A stretch of 64,000 nucleotides of DNA from Tenacibaculum dicentrarchi (GTDB taxonomy: Bacteria > Bacteroidota > Bacteroidia > Flavobacteriales > Flavobacteriaceae). A program made the translations under genes and the position numbers. The notes under the pieces were generated by a model that searched no databases, was not told where the DNA came from, and saw only the letters and a program-made list of their open reading frames with translations. This document shows positions 1 to 8,910 of this stretch, one piece after another. The first letter of the stretch is position 1. The number at the start of each line of letters is the position of its first letter. Location of the stretch: positions 1,350,001 through 1,414,000 of the forward strand of contig NZ_OZ038524.1 of the NCBI RefSeq assembly GCF_964036635.1. Reading direction: 5' to 3'.

Positions 1-1
1 A

Positions 2-301
2 ACTGTATTAACGGGGTTATCGGGGTTTTATATGTTGTATGTTTTAGATGGATGGGATCGGTATTTCGATTATCAGTATTGGTGGATTCATGCGATGACA
101 CTTGTTTGGATTTTATTTACACTTGTTCTATATGTTTTAGAGCCGTTTATTTTACATAAATTGTTTAAAAAATACGCAGAAGAAAAACCTAGTAAAACAT
201 TTTCTTTTATCCATAAAGTGCATTGGTTTTTATTAATATTAAGCTTGATAACCACCGCGGGAGCTGTTGCGGGAAGTCATGGTTGGTTTTTTATCAAATA
301 A
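2..301 (+). CDS. C-terminal part of a small integral membrane protein
   Basis: The reading frame is open to the left edge, so this is the end of a longer gene; the first in-frame ATG at position 32 lies inside what looks like a membrane helix and is probably not the start. Visible are an aromatic-rich stretch (GWDRYF, YQYWW), a helix around 'HAMTLVWILFTLVLYVLEP', a short charged loop (KKYAEEKPSK) and a last helix ending GSHGWFFIK. The overall look is of a 4-TM CopD/DUF2269-like inner-membrane protein with conserved His and Trp, but too little is present to assign it. It ends 20 nt before a strong bidirectional terminator. Confidence 0.6.
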   Translation, partial: TVLTGLSGFYMLYVLDGWDRYFDYQYWWIHAMTLVWILFTLVLYVLEPFILHKLFKKYAEEKPSKTFSFIHKVHWFLLILSLITTAGAVAGSHGWFFIK

Positions 302-321
302 AATAATAGATTTAACGCATA

Positions 322-358
322 AAAAAACACCAATAAATATAATTCATTGGTGTTTTTT
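322..358. terminator. bidirectional intrinsic terminator
   Basis: Perfect 13-bp inverted repeat AAAAAACACCAAT / ATTGGTGTTTTTT with an 11-nt loop. It lies between the end of the plus-strand membrane protein and the end of the minus-strand symporter, with A and T runs on both flanks, so it can serve both. Confidence 0.85.
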
Positions 359-389
359 AGCATTTATAAAATATTCTAAAGCTATTTTT

Positions 390-1715
390 CTATTTTACAG
401 CATCGTAGTTATCGTCCCAATTTTTAGGTTTTGGATCGCCTAACTTTCCTACCGATTTCGCTACTAAAGTTGCTACCGTAGCATCTCCTGTTACGTTTAT
501 AACGGTTCTACACATATCTAAAGGTCTATCAACAGCAAAAATTAATGCCAATCCGATAGCTAATTTATCGGCTGGAAAACCTACCGATTCTAATACAATT
601 ACCAACATTACCATTCCTGCGCCTGGCACTGCGGCAGAACCGATTGATGCTAATAAAGCAGTTAAAATAATGGTTAATTGATCGGCAAATGATAAATCGA
701 AACTTAATGCTTGAGCTATAAATACCGCTGCAACTGCTTGATATAAACTTGTTCCGTCCATGTTAATGGTTGCACCTACTGGCAATACAAAACTTGATAC
801 TTCTTTGTCGACACCAACATGTTCTTCAACGCGCTCCATAGTTACGGGTAATGTTGCCGCACTTGAACTTGTTGAAAATGCTAATAACTGCGCAGGGCTA
901 ATTTGTTTTAAAAACCAAATTGGATTTTTCTTGGTGAATACACTTATTAAAGTCATGTAAAAAGCCACCATTAACACTAATCCGCCGATTACTGTAAAAG
1001 CATATTTTAATAAAGCGAATAATAAATCAGGATCTTTTGATGACACAACTACTGTTGCTAATAATGCAAATACAGCATAAGGTGCCGACAACATAATTAA
1101 ATCGACCATTTTTAAAACGGCTTCATTTAAAGAATCAAAAAAGTTTTTTAATGGTTTTGCACGTTCTTCGCCTATTAACAACATTGATATTCCTAAGAAA
1201 ATAGTAAAGAAAATTACTTGTAACATCGATTTGTTGCTTCCCATTGCTTTTATAGCATTGTCAGGAACCATATCGACCAAAAACTGTAATGGTCCGCTTG
1301 ATTTTTGCTTGCTTGCTTCGGCTATTTTAGCTTGTACTCCGCCACTATTTGCGTAAGTTTCTGTTAATCGTGTAATGGTTTGTTCGGATATTCCTTCGCC
1401 TGGTTTTACAATATTTACCAAGGCAAGTCCGATGGTAATGGCAATAACTGTTGTACCTATATATATAACCATGGTACGCAAGCCGATATTTTTAAATTTA
1501 GAAATATCTTTTAAGTCTGATATTCCTTTTACCAAAGAGGCAATGATTAATGGTACGGCAATTAATTTTAATAATTTCACAAAAATAGTTCCTATTGGTT
1601 TTATCCAACTTCCTACAAAAGAAGCTCCTCCTTCTGTAAATGTCATTCCTATTCCGAATAAAATACCCAAAAGCATTCCTATTAAAATTTGCCAGTGTAA
1701 CGCTAATTTTTTCAT
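390..1715 (-). CDS. dicarboxylate/amino acid:cation symporter (DAACS family)
   Basis: Secondary transporter of the GltP/DctA/EAAT fold, taking up an acidic amino acid or C4-dicarboxylate with Na+ or H+ across the inner membrane. Hallmarks in order: hairpin 1 serine motif SSSAATLP (about residues 283-290), NMDGT in TM7 (318-322), hairpin 2 IGSAAVPGAG (358-367), and TM8 DRPLDMCRTVINVTGDA (396-412). Asp400 and Arg403 match the residues that hold the substrate amino group and side-chain carboxylate in acidic-amino-acid members, so glutamate/aspartate is a reasonable guess; the exact substrate is inference. At 441 aa it is full length for the family. It is a single-gene unit ending at the shared terminator at 322-358. 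Confidence 0.93.
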   Translation of the reverse strand: MKKLALHWQILIGMLLGILFGIGMTFTEGGASFVGSWIKPIGTIFVKLLKLIAVPLIIASLVKGISDLKDISKFKNIGLRTMVIYIGTTVIAITIGLALVNIVKPGEGISEQTITRLTETYANSGGVQAKIAEASKQKSSGPLQFLVDMVPDNAIKAMGSNKSMLQVIFFTIFLGISMLLIGEERAKPLKNFFDSLNEAVLKMVDLIMLSAPYAVFALLATVVVSSKDPDLLFALLKYAFTVIGGLVLMVAFYMTLISVFTKKNPIWFLKQISPAQLLAFSTSSSAATLPVTMERVEEHVGVDKEVSSFVLPVGATINMDGTSLYQAVAAVFIAQALSFDLSFADQLTIILTALLASIGSAAVPGAGMVMLVIVLESVGFPADKLAIGLALIFAVDRPLDMCRTVINVTGDATVATLVAKSVGKLGDPKPKNWDDNYDAVK

Positions 1716-1839
1716 TTAATTGATTTAATTTATATAAGGGCTGTAAGGTAAAATAAATAATTAAAAAAATGTGACGTTTAATTCGTAACTTGTGTCTTAA
1801 ATAATAGAACTATTACTAATCTTATTAAATCAAAAAAAA

Positions 1840-2487
1840 ATGGCAGGAATTTTAGACTTATTAAACAGTGATTTAGGAAAATCAATTATTTCAGGTGTAG
1901 CAGGATCTACCGGGCAAGACACAGGGAAAACAGGTAATGTTTTAACAATGGCTTTACCAGTTTTAATGAAAGCAATGCAACGTAATGCAGCAACACCAGA
2001 AGGAGCCCAAGGCTTAATGGGTGCTTTAAATAAACATGATGGTGGTATTTTAGATAATTTAGGTGGTTTGTTTGATGGTGGTGTTAATGCTGATGTTTTA
2101 CAAGATGGTGGTAATATTTTAAATCATGTTTTAGGAAGTAAACAACAAGGTGTTGAACAAGTTATAGGTCAGAAAACAGGAATGGATTCAGGTGCTATTG
2201 CTAGTATTTTAAAAACTGCTGCTCCTTTATTAATGGGGGTTTTAGGAAAACAATCTCGCCAAAATAATATTGGTAGCTCAAATGATTTGGGTAATATGTT
2301 AGGTGGTTTACTTGGTGGTAATTCAGCTGCTAAAGAGCAAAACTTTTTAGAACAAATTTTAGATGCCGATGGTGATGGTAGCGTTGTTGATGATATTGCT
2401 GGTATGATTTTAGGAGGCGACAACTCTCAAAGTGCTAACGGAGGAATACTTGGCGGATTATTAGGCGGTATTTTTGGTAAAAAATAA
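1840..2487 (+). CDS. DUF937 domain protein
   Basis: A 215-aa protein with no signal peptide. It carries the DUF937 pattern: an N-terminal MAGILDLL-type helix, then repeated Gly/Leu-rich helices with motifs such as ALPVLMKAM and AAPLLMGVLG, and a glycine-rich C-terminus of GGLLGG repeats ending GIFGKK. A single calcium-loop-like stretch DADGDGSVVDD sits around residues 174-184. DUF937 proteins (YidB-like) have no agreed biochemical role. The upstream gap of about 120 nt should carry its promoter, but no clean TAnnTTTG box was found. A hairpin with T-run follows the stop, so it is probably monocistronic. Confidence 0.85.
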   Translation: MAGILDLLNSDLGKSIISGVAGSTGQDTGKTGNVLTMALPVLMKAMQRNAATPEGAQGLMGALNKHDGGILDNLGGLFDGGVNADVLQDGGNILNHVLGSKQQGVEQVIGQKTGMDSGAIASILKTAAPLLMGVLGKQSRQNNIGSSNDLGNMLGGLLGGNSAAKEQNFLEQILDADGDGSVVDDIAGMILGGDNSQSANGGILGGLLGGIFGKK

Positions 2488-2507
2488 GTTTTAAATTTTA
2501 TAATATC

Positions 2508-2537
2508 AAAAAGGGTAAACATTTGTTTGCCCTTTTT
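2508..2537 (+). terminator. intrinsic terminator of the DUF937 gene
   Basis: Stem AAAAAGGGTAAAC / GTTTGCCCTTTTT with a four-base loop and one G:U-type pair, followed by a T-rich stretch, 20 nt after the DUF937 stop. The loop and right arm also contain the TTTG that could act as the -33 element of the next promoter. Confidence 0.75.
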
Positions 2538-2545
2538 CTTTTAAT

Positions 2546-2553
2546 TACTTTTG
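2546..2553 (+). promoter_or_regulatory. TAnnTTTG -7 box, probably giving a leaderless mRNA
   Basis: TACTTTTG matches the Bacteroidetes -7 consensus. A TTTG at 2522-2525 lies 20 nt upstream as a -33 element. Only five bases (CCACC) separate the box from the ATG at 2559, so transcription should begin at or next to the start codon. Confidence 0.55.
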
Positions 2554-2558
2554 CCACC

Positions 2559-2870
2559 ATGGAAAAATTAAGACAACGTTGGGGATTAAAAACAAATTGG
2601 GATGTAATTGCGGTATTAATCGTATTTTCTATTAACGGTTCATTTGCTTCTTGGGTTGCAAAACCGATTACTGCTTTTATAGGGATTTCTTCGGAAACAA
2701 CATCTCCTTGGATTTATTGGCCGATACGTATTTTACTTATTTTCCCTATTTATCAATCAACATTGCCTTTAGTGGGGTGGTTGTTTGGACAGTTTAAATT
2801 CTTTTGGGCTTTTGAAAAAAAGTTTTTAGGGCGTTTAGGATTGGGGTTTCTTTTTAAAGATAAAAACTAA
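2559..2870 (+). CDS. DUF6787 family small membrane protein
   Basis: A 103-aa protein beginning MEKLRQRWGLKTNWDV, a conserved N-terminus I associate with DUF6787 proteins of Flavobacteriia. There are two or three hydrophobic segments (VIAVLIVFSINGSFASWV, IYWPIRILLIFPIYQ, LPLVGWLFGQF) followed by a basic C-terminal tail (FEKKFLGRLGLGFLFKDKN). An in-frame ATG at 2523 lies inside the upstream terminator and ahead of the promoter box, so the start at 2559 was chosen. Function is unknown; an inner-membrane location is inferred from hydrophobicity. Confidence 0.8.
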   Translation: MEKLRQRWGLKTNWDVIAVLIVFSINGSFASWVAKPITAFIGISSETTSPWIYWPIRILLIFPIYQSTLPLVGWLFGQFKFFWAFEKKFLGRLGLGFLFKDKN

Positions 2871-2910
2871 TATTGATAAACGATAAATTAGTTTACTGAA
2901 AAATATAGTT

Positions 2911-2968
2911 AAAACTAAAAAATCACGTAAAAACTTCTAACAGAGTTATACGTGATTTTTTTAGTTTT
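2911..2968. terminator. large A/T-flanked hairpin between convergent genes
   Basis: AAAACTAAAAAATCACGT (2911-2928) pairs with ACGTGATTTTTTTAGTTTT (2950-2968), with one bulged A and a 21-nt loop. It lies downstream of the DUF6787 gene and upstream of a dispersed repeat, and has T-runs in both orientations. Confidence 0.65.
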
Positions 2969-3003
2969 AAATAATACTAAAATCATCAATTTAGCACAAA
3001 AGC

Positions 3004-3090
3004 CTAGCCCCGATTGACGCTTTGTTTGAGCTCTTTTTTTGATTTTTCTTCAAAAAAAAGCGAGTGCGGAAAGCGGGAGATTGCTTCAAA
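3004..3090. repeat. dispersed repeat copy 1 (CTAGCCCCGATTGA element)
   Basis: An 87-bp non-coding element starting CTAGCCCCGATTGA and containing TTTGTTTGAGCTC, an inner TTTTTTTGA / TTCAAAAAAA stem, GCGAGTGCG, AAAGCGGG and ATTGCTTCAAA. A second copy at 58347-58434 in the same orientation differs at only a few positions. Both lie between convergent genes. The compact form with an internal hairpin resembles REP-like elements mobilised in trans by Y1/RAYT transposases, but no such transposase is in the window. Confidence 0.85.
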
Positions 3091-3104
3091 TAAATACAAA
3101 AAAA

Positions 3105-3959
3105 CTAAACATTTACTATTTTATAAATAGGAATTGGTAAAGCTACTCCTTCGGATAAAAATCGTTTATGCACGGCTTCTTTTAAAGCACATTTATTTTT
3201 AAACTCTTTAAAAGGCTCGTTTAACCAAACATAAGCACGCAAATGAATATGATCGGTGTGTATGTCAATTACCCGAACATCTACCTGTGGTTCATTAGCC
3301 ATAACCTGTTCAGGAGTTCTAAAATCTATTACGGTTGGTAATTTAACGGCTTCTTCTTGAATGATTTTTCGAGCCAAATCAATATTTGCTTTTATTCCTA
3401 CTTTAAAATTATTAAAACTAAGAATATGCGAATCTTCAATGGTATGATTTAACACAGAATCGGTGCTTATTACTGAGTTTGGGATGATTAATCGCTTGTT
3501 TTCAAAGTTATTAATTACCGTATGTCGAAGTGTAATATCTTCAACAATACCAACTCTTTCTTGGTCTAACTTAATATAATCGCCTACTCGAAATGGGCGA
3601 AAAAGCACAATAAATGCACCTGCTATTAAATTAGATAACGCCGCCTGTGCCGCAAAACCAATAATAGCGGCTAAAATACCCGCACCCGAAAAAATTAATG
3701 TAGCCTTACTACGAAAAGCAGGAACGGTAGTTATAATGTAAGCAATACCAAAAACACCGATAAAAAACTTTACAGAATTTCGGAAAAATAAAATACTAGT
3801 TGCTCCATAAGGAGCAATTTTTCTTCTTTTAATAATTTGAACAATAATATAACGTATTATTCTTGATAGCAACCAACAAATAAATACAATAGTTGCTATA
3901 TAACCTGAAACTCCTAAAAAGGAGTTTAGGTTAAAACGATATGTTAATAATTCATTCAT
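3105..3959 (-). CDS. MscS-family mechanosensitive ion channel
   Basis: A 284-aa small-conductance mechanosensitive channel that opens under membrane tension to release solutes on osmotic downshock. Three N-terminal membrane segments (about residues 15-38, 62-80 and 86-120) are followed by the TM3 pore signature: the Gly/Ala-rich run GAGILAAIIGFAAQAAL, then FRPFRVGDYI (about 120-129) and the soluble beta domain with GIVEDITLRHT. The length is that of core MscS without extra domains. It starts 21 nt after the parC stop on the same strand, so it may be read through from the topoisomerase transcript. Confidence 0.93.
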   Translation of the reverse strand: MNELLTYRFNLNSFLGVSGYIATIVFICWLLSRIIRYIIVQIIKRRKIAPYGATSILFFRNSVKFFIGVFGIAYIITTVPAFRSKATLIFSGAGILAAIIGFAAQAALSNLIAGAFIVLFRPFRVGDYIKLDQERVGIVEDITLRHTVINNFENKRLIIPNSVISTDSVLNHTIEDSHILSFNNFKVGIKANIDLARKIIQEEAVKLPTVIDFRTPEQVMANEPQVDVRVIDIHTDHIHLRAYVWLNEPFKEFKNKCALKEAVHKRFLSEGVALPIPIYKIVNV

Positions 3960-3980
3960 TTATTTATTCTGTTTTTTCAT

Positions 3981-6731
3981 TTAAAATAATGCCGTTTGAG
4001 TGTCATCATCTTCTGTATTCTTTTTCTTTTTTTGAAGAAGAGCACGTTCTAAAGCTTTCTTAGCTTTATCTTCTTTTGTTTTTTCAAATTCTTTAGGGAT
4101 TACCTCAACGTTTAATGGTAAAATTTCTGTTTCTAAAACAGGTTTTTCTTCATTTTCATCGCTTTTTGGTTCAGGTATCCATTCTTCGTAAGGCAACGAT
4201 TCTAACAGATTAACCGTACGAATTTTATCGGTTGTTAGTTGGTTTCCTTGGGCTTTTATTCCTTTTATAGCGATAAATTCTTCAAAATTAACTTCAATAT
4301 TTTCTAGGCTACGTTTTGAAAAAACAACCTCAGCCATAGGATGATAATCGGTAGAAATAATCTCTAACTTTGATTTTTCATGTTCAGAAATAAACAGTTC
4401 TTCTTTATCTGGTGTTTCTATTAAAAAACGCTTTACGTAATAACGTTCTTTTTCGGCATCAAAATAAATAGCAGAAATAGGTTTTTTAGGTTCCCATTTT
4501 TCTAAAATAATCATATCGCTTTCAAAACGCATTGACAAACTTGGTGAAACTGCTTTAATTTTACCTGATTGTGTGGCTATTAAAATTTTATCTTCTGCTC
4601 TAAATTCGCCTAACAACTCGCCTCTATCATCAACATTTAAACGCTGAACAGTATCATCAAACCATATTTTTCGAGGTTTTAAGGTAGAAACTCCAGCCGA
4701 TTTAAAATCTATTTTTCTAATACTATATTTTGTTATTTGGTTTCCTCGGATAGCACGTCCTTTAACTGCCAATTCAGCAAAATCAACATCCCATTTTAAC
4801 TTTGTAATACCAGCCACTGGTCGTAAATTAACAGTAACAACTTCTGCTTCGCCATTAGGATTTACACTAAAATACAACAATTTTGAACCTTTTGCCCCTG
4901 TGGTTAAATCGTATTCTTTATCGCGAGTTACACTTATTACGTTAAAACGCTTCATGTAATTTGCACCTCTCGAACCGTCTCTATACATCATATTATACAC
5001 CGTACGCTTGTCTCTTTTCTTAAAAACAGCGATGTGAATTATATCTTTACCAACAAAGGTTTTAGAAGCTACTTTAGTAACCATCATAGTCCCATTTCCT
5101 TTAAAGATAATAATATCATCGATATCAGCGCAATCGTCAACGTATTCATCTTTTTTAAGCGATGTTCCTACAAAACCTTCCTCTCTATTTACATATAGCT
5201 TGGTGTTTCGCATTACTACTTTTGTAGCGACAATATCATCAAAAATTTTGATTTCCGTTTTTCGCTCACGTCCTTTACCGTACTTCGTTTTTAAACTTTT
5301 AAAATAATTAATCGCATAAGTGATTAAATTATCTAAATGATTTTTTACTATCGCTATTTTATCTTCTAAAGATTCAATATATTGCTTGGCTTTATCAATA
5401 TCAAATTTTGAAATTTTCTTAATTCTGATTTCTGTTAAACGGGTAATATCATCGGTGGTTAACGCCCTTTTTAAATGCTGAATATGAGGTTTTAATCCTG
5501 CATCAATAGCTTTAATTACACCTTGCCAAGTTTCTTGATTTTCAATATCACGATAAATTCTGTTTTCAATAAAAATACGCTCTAAAGAGGCAAAATGCCA
5601 TTGTTCTTCAAGTTCATGTAATTGAATTCCTAACTCGCTTTTTAACAATTTTACCGTTAAATCGGTAGAATGTTTTAGTATTTGAGAAACCCCTACAAAA
5701 ACAGGTTTATTATTCTCAATAGTACAGGCTAATGGCGATATCGAGTTTTCGCAATTGGTAAAAGCGTATAAAGCATCAATGGTTTTATCTGGAGATATCC
5801 CTGTTGGCAAATGCACCAATATTTCAACATCTGCTGCTGTATTATCTTCAATTTTACGAATTTTAATTTTCCCTTTTTCATTGGCTTTTAAAATACTATC
5901 AATTAAAGATGTTGTGGTTGTTCCGAAAGGAATTTCGGTAATAACCAATGTTTTTTTATCTAGCTGCGTAATATTTGCACGTACTCGTACTTTCCCTCCT
6001 CTTTTACCATCGTTATAATTAGTAAAATCGGCAACTCCACCTGTTAAAAAATCAGGATAAATAGTAAAACTTCTTCCTCTTAAATATTTAATAGATGCTG
6101 CTATTAATTCATTAAAGTTATGCGGTAATATTTTGGTTGATAATCCTACGGCAATTCCCTCTGCTCCTTGGGCTAATAATAACGGGAATTTTACAGGTAA
6201 ATCAATCGGTTCTTTTCTTCTACCATCATAAGATTGTTTCCACTGGGTTGTTTTAGGGTTAAAAACCACTTCTAATGCAAATTTTGACAAACGAGCTTCA
6301 ATATATCTTGCTGCTGCTGCCCTATCGCCTGTTAGAATATTCCCCCAGTTTCCTTGCATATCGATTAGCAAGTCTTTCTGCCCAACTTGCACCATAGCAT
6401 CGGCAATTGAAGCATCTCCATGCGGGTGATATTGCATGGTATGCCCAACAATATTCGCTACTTTATTGTAGCGTCCGTCGTCTAAATCTTTCATAGAATG
6501 CATTATTCTACGCTGTACTGGTTTTAAGCCATCTTCTAAAGAAGGAACGGCTCTTTCTAAAATTACATACGAAGCGTAATCTAAAAACCATTCTTTATAC
6601 ATTCCTGTTACCTTGGTAATGGTTTCTGTATTATCTATTTCTTCGGATGTTTCTTCGGGCATTTCTAAATCTGATGAATTATCTATCGGATTATTCACCT
6701 CTTCTTCGTGTTCGTTTATTTCTTCACTCAT
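3981..6731 (-). CDS. parC: DNA topoisomerase IV subunit A
   Basis: Breakage-reunion subunit of a type IIA topoisomerase that decatenates daughter chromosomes with ParE. The catalytic tyrosine is Tyr143 in AAARYIEARLS. The quinolone-pocket region reads PHGDASIADAMVQ (about 103-115), followed by the tower and coiled-coil domains and a C-terminal beta-pinwheel-like half. The N-terminus (first 40 residues) and the last 60 residues are strongly acidic or charged extensions. The parE-like ATPase gene is just upstream on the same strand, separated by a small membrane-protein gene, which is the usual flavobacterial arrangement. ParC rather than GyrA is chosen because of this neighbour and the sequence around the active site. 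Confidence 0.95.
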   Translation of the reverse strand: MSEEINEHEEEVNNPIDNSSDLEMPEETSEEIDNTETITKVTGMYKEWFLDYASYVILERAVPSLEDGLKPVQRRIMHSMKDLDDGRYNKVANIVGHTMQYHPHGDASIADAMVQVGQKDLLIDMQGNWGNILTGDRAAAARYIEARLSKFALEVVFNPKTTQWKQSYDGRRKEPIDLPVKFPLLLAQGAEGIAVGLSTKILPHNFNELIAASIKYLRGRSFTIYPDFLTGGVADFTNYNDGKRGGKVRVRANITQLDKKTLVITEIPFGTTTTSLIDSILKANEKGKIKIRKIEDNTAADVEILVHLPTGISPDKTIDALYAFTNCENSISPLACTIENNKPVFVGVSQILKHSTDLTVKLLKSELGIQLHELEEQWHFASLERIFIENRIYRDIENQETWQGVIKAIDAGLKPHIQHLKRALTTDDITRLTEIRIKKISKFDIDKAKQYIESLEDKIAIVKNHLDNLITYAINYFKSLKTKYGKGRERKTEIKIFDDIVATKVVMRNTKLYVNREEGFVGTSLKKDEYVDDCADIDDIIIFKGNGTMMVTKVASKTFVGKDIIHIAVFKKRDKRTVYNMMYRDGSRGANYMKRFNVISVTRDKEYDLTTGAKGSKLLYFSVNPNGEAEVVTVNLRPVAGITKLKWDVDFAELAVKGRAIRGNQITKYSIRKIDFKSAGVSTLKPRKIWFDDTVQRLNVDDRGELLGEFRAEDKILIATQSGKIKAVSPSLSMRFESDMIILEKWEPKKPISAIYFDAEKERYYVKRFLIETPDKEELFISEHEKSKLEIISTDYHPMAEVVFSKRSLENIEVNFEEFIAIKGIKAQGNQLTTDKIRTVNLLESLPYEEWIPEPKSDENEEKPVLETEILPLNVEVIPKEFEKTKEDKAKKALERALLQKKKKNTEDDDTQTALF

Positions 6732-6830
6732 CTAAAAAACGTTTATTCGTTTAAGAGTTATTTATTTGTTTTTGTTACAACTTTTACTATTATTTTGGGC
6801 TGTTATTTTTTCATCTCAAAATAATCTTCT

Positions 6831-6854
6831 AAAAAATACTAAAAAAATTTAGTA
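6831..6854 (-). terminator. weak A/T hairpin after parE and its small partner
   Basis: Perfect 7-bp dyad TACTAAA / TTTAGTA around AAAA, followed on the minus strand by a run of Ts. It lies directly after the small membrane-protein stop and about 100 nt before parC. The stem is AT-rich, so termination may be partial. Confidence 0.4.
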
Positions 6855-6857
6855 CTT

Positions 6858-7052
6858 TTAAGGAACTTCATTTTCAGACTGCTTATTCGGTATTTGTAAA
6901 GAAACAATAATCATTATCCCTATAAACACACCCAAAAAAGCACCTGAATTATCTTTATTAAATAAATTATCCCAATTAATTTGGAACAACCAAAAAACTA
7001 AAAAGGCTACAAAAAATAGCGTAATTATATTTTTTATTTTCTTAGGACTCAT
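6858..7052 (-). CDS. small membrane protein between parE and parC
   Basis: A 64-aa protein starting [13 protein letters not shown], with two hydrophobic segments ([17 protein letters not shown] and [14 protein letters not shown]) and a polar tail [10 protein letters not shown]. The ATG at 7052 overlaps the end of parE by 11 nt and is preceded by GAGGAGGA, although this sequence also encodes the acidic end of ParE. An upstream ATG at 7073 would add seven residues. The overlap implies translational coupling to parE. No family is recognised. Confidence 0.6.
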   Translation of the reverse strand: MSPKKIKNIITLFFVAFLVFWLFQINWDNLFNKDNSGAFLGVFIGIMIIVSLQIPNKQSENEVP

Positions 7053-8910
7053 CTTCCTCCTCTTCAATGGCATCTACTTCTACTTTTAAGTTTTCAATGA
7101 TGAATTTTTGTCTGTTTGGCGTATTTTTTCCCATATAGAATTCCAACATACTTTCTATAGACATTTCTTTGTCTAACATGATAGGATCTAATCGGATATT
7201 ATCACCAATAAAATGCACAAATTCATCGGGTGAAATCTCCCCCAATCCTTTAAATCGAGTAATTTCTGGCTTACCTCTTAATTTTTTAATTGCCGCTTTT
7301 TTTTCTTCTTCGGAATAACAATAATGTGTATCTTTTTTATTTCGAACTCTAAATAATGGCGTTTCTAAAATATACAAATGTCCTTCTTTGATAACTTCTG
7401 GAAAAAATTGCAAGAAAAATGTTATCAACAATAAACGAATATGCATTCCATCAACATCGGCATCCGTAGCAATTACAATATTATTATAACGCAAATCTTC
7501 TAAACCGTCTTCTATATTTAAAGCTGCTTGTAATAGATTGAATTCTTCGTTTTCATACACAATCTTCTTACTTAATCCGTACGAATTTAAAGGCTTTCCC
7601 TTCAAACTAAAAACTGCCTGTGTATTTACATTTCTAGATTTTGTTATAGAACCCGATGCAGAATCTCCCTCGGTAATAAATAAGGTAGACTCTAAATAAG
7701 CTTCCTTTTGAGTATCGCCTAAATGAACTCTACAATCTCGTAATTTCTTATTGTGTAAATTAGATTTTTTAGCTCTGTCTTTAGCTAACTTTCTAATTCC
7801 TGAAAGTTCTTTACGTTCTTTTTCTGCTTGTATAATTTTACGTTGCAGTTTATCGGCTATTTCAGTGTTTTTATGTAAGAAATTATCGAGTTTTGTTTTT
7901 ATAAAATCGTTAATATAGGTTCTTACCGTTGGCAAATCATCACCCATTTCTGTTGAACCTAACTTTGTTTTGGTTTGACTCTCAAAAACAGGTTCCATTA
8001 CTTTTATAGCAATGGCAGATATGATTGATTTTCGAATATCGGAAGCATCAAAAGATTTCCCATAAAACTCACGAATTGTTTTTACAATCGCCTCTCTAAA
8101 AGCTGCTTGATGCGTTCCTCCTTGCGTGGTATGTTGCCCATTTACAAACGAATGATATTCTTCAGAATATTGGGTTTTACTATGGGTAATGGCAATTTCA
8201 ATATCATCGCCTTTTAAATGAATTATAGGATACAACATATCTTCTTGATTGTTGTTTTCTTCTAATAAATCTTTTAAACCATTTTTTGATAAAAACTTTT
8301 CACCATTAAAAACAATGGTTAACCCTACATTTAAGTACACATAATTTTTAAGCATCTTAGAAACATATTCATTTCTATACTTATAATTTTTAAAAATTAG
8401 TTCATCGGGGATAAAAGACACTTTTGTTCCTTTTCTTCGAGAAGTTTTTTCTAAAAATTCTTGATTGATTAAAGTACCTTGTTCAAATTCGGCTGCTGCT
8501 GATTTTCCGTCTCTTGATGATTCTACTCTAAAAAATGATGAAAGCGCATTTACCGCTTTTGTACCTACTCCGTTTAGCCCTACGGATTTTTTAAATGCTT
8601 TTGAATCGTACTTTCCTCCCGTGTTCATTTTAGAAACCACATCGACTACTTTTCCTAAAGGAATCCCTCGACCATAATCTCTAACAATTACTTTATTTCC
8701 TTGGATAGAAATTTCTATAGTTCTACCAGCTCCCATTACATATTCATCAATAGAGTTATCTAACACCTCTTTGACTAAAATATAAATTCCATCATCGGCA
8801 GATGAACCATCTCCTAGTTTACCAATATACATTCCTGGACGCATTCGGATATGTTCTTTCCAATCGAGCGAGCGGATGTTGTCTTCAGTATATTTTGTTT
8901 CTTTAGTCAT
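7042..8910 (-). CDS. parE: DNA topoisomerase IV subunit B
   Basis: ATPase subunit partnering ParC. The N-terminus carries [10 protein letters not shown] and the GHKL-fold motifs [11 protein letters not shown] (ATP/Mg binding Asn), RDYGRGIP and [14 protein letters not shown]. The transducer and TOPRIM regions carry [17 protein letters not shown] and [12 protein letters not shown], which supply the metal-binding Glu and DxD residues. The end ([12 protein letters not shown]) is typical. An in-frame ATG at 8946 would add 12 unconserved residues; the ATG at 8910 ([17 protein letters not shown]) was preferred because a TAATTTCG box-like sequence lies just upstream of it. The length of 622 aa fits ParE rather than longer GyrB forms. 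Confidence 0.95.
   Translation of the reverse strand: MTKETKYTEDNIRSLDWKEHIRMRPGMYIGKLGDGSSADDGIYILVKEVLDNSIDEYVMGAGRTIEISIQGNKVIVRDYGRGIPLGKVVDVVSKMNTGGKYDSKAFKKSVGLNGVGTKAVNALSSFFRVESSRDGKSAAAEFEQGTLINQEFLEKTSRRKGTKVSFIPDELIFKNYKYRNEYVSKMLKNYVYLNVGLTIVFNGEKFLSKNGLKDLLEENNNQEDMLYPIIHLKGDDIEIAITHSKTQYSEEYHSFVNGQHTTQGGTHQAAFREAIVKTIREFYGKSFDASDIRKSIISAIAIKVMEPVFESQTKTKLGSTEMGDDLPTVRTYINDFIKTKLDNFLHKNTEIADKLQRKIIQAEKERKELSGIRKLAKDRAKKSNLHNKKLRDCRVHLGDTQKEAYLESTLFITEGDSASGSITKSRNVNTQAVFSLKGKPLNSYGLSKKIVYENEEFNLLQAALNIEDGLEDLRYNNIVIATDADVDGMHIRLLLITFFLQFFPEVIKEGHLYILETPLFRVRNKKDTHYCYSEEEKKAAIKKLRGKPEITRFKGLGEISPDEFVHFIGDNIRLDPIMLDKEMSIESMLEFYMGKNTPNRQKFIIENLKVEVDAIEEEEDES

Noticed and set aside
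2361..2393. EF-hand calcium site in the DUF937 protein
   Set aside because: Only one DxDxDG-type loop is visible without paired helices or a second hand, so calcium binding cannot be claimed.
2523..2558. Earlier ATG for the DUF6787 gene
   Set aside because: It lies within the upstream terminator and before the promoter box; the conserved N-terminus starts at 2559.
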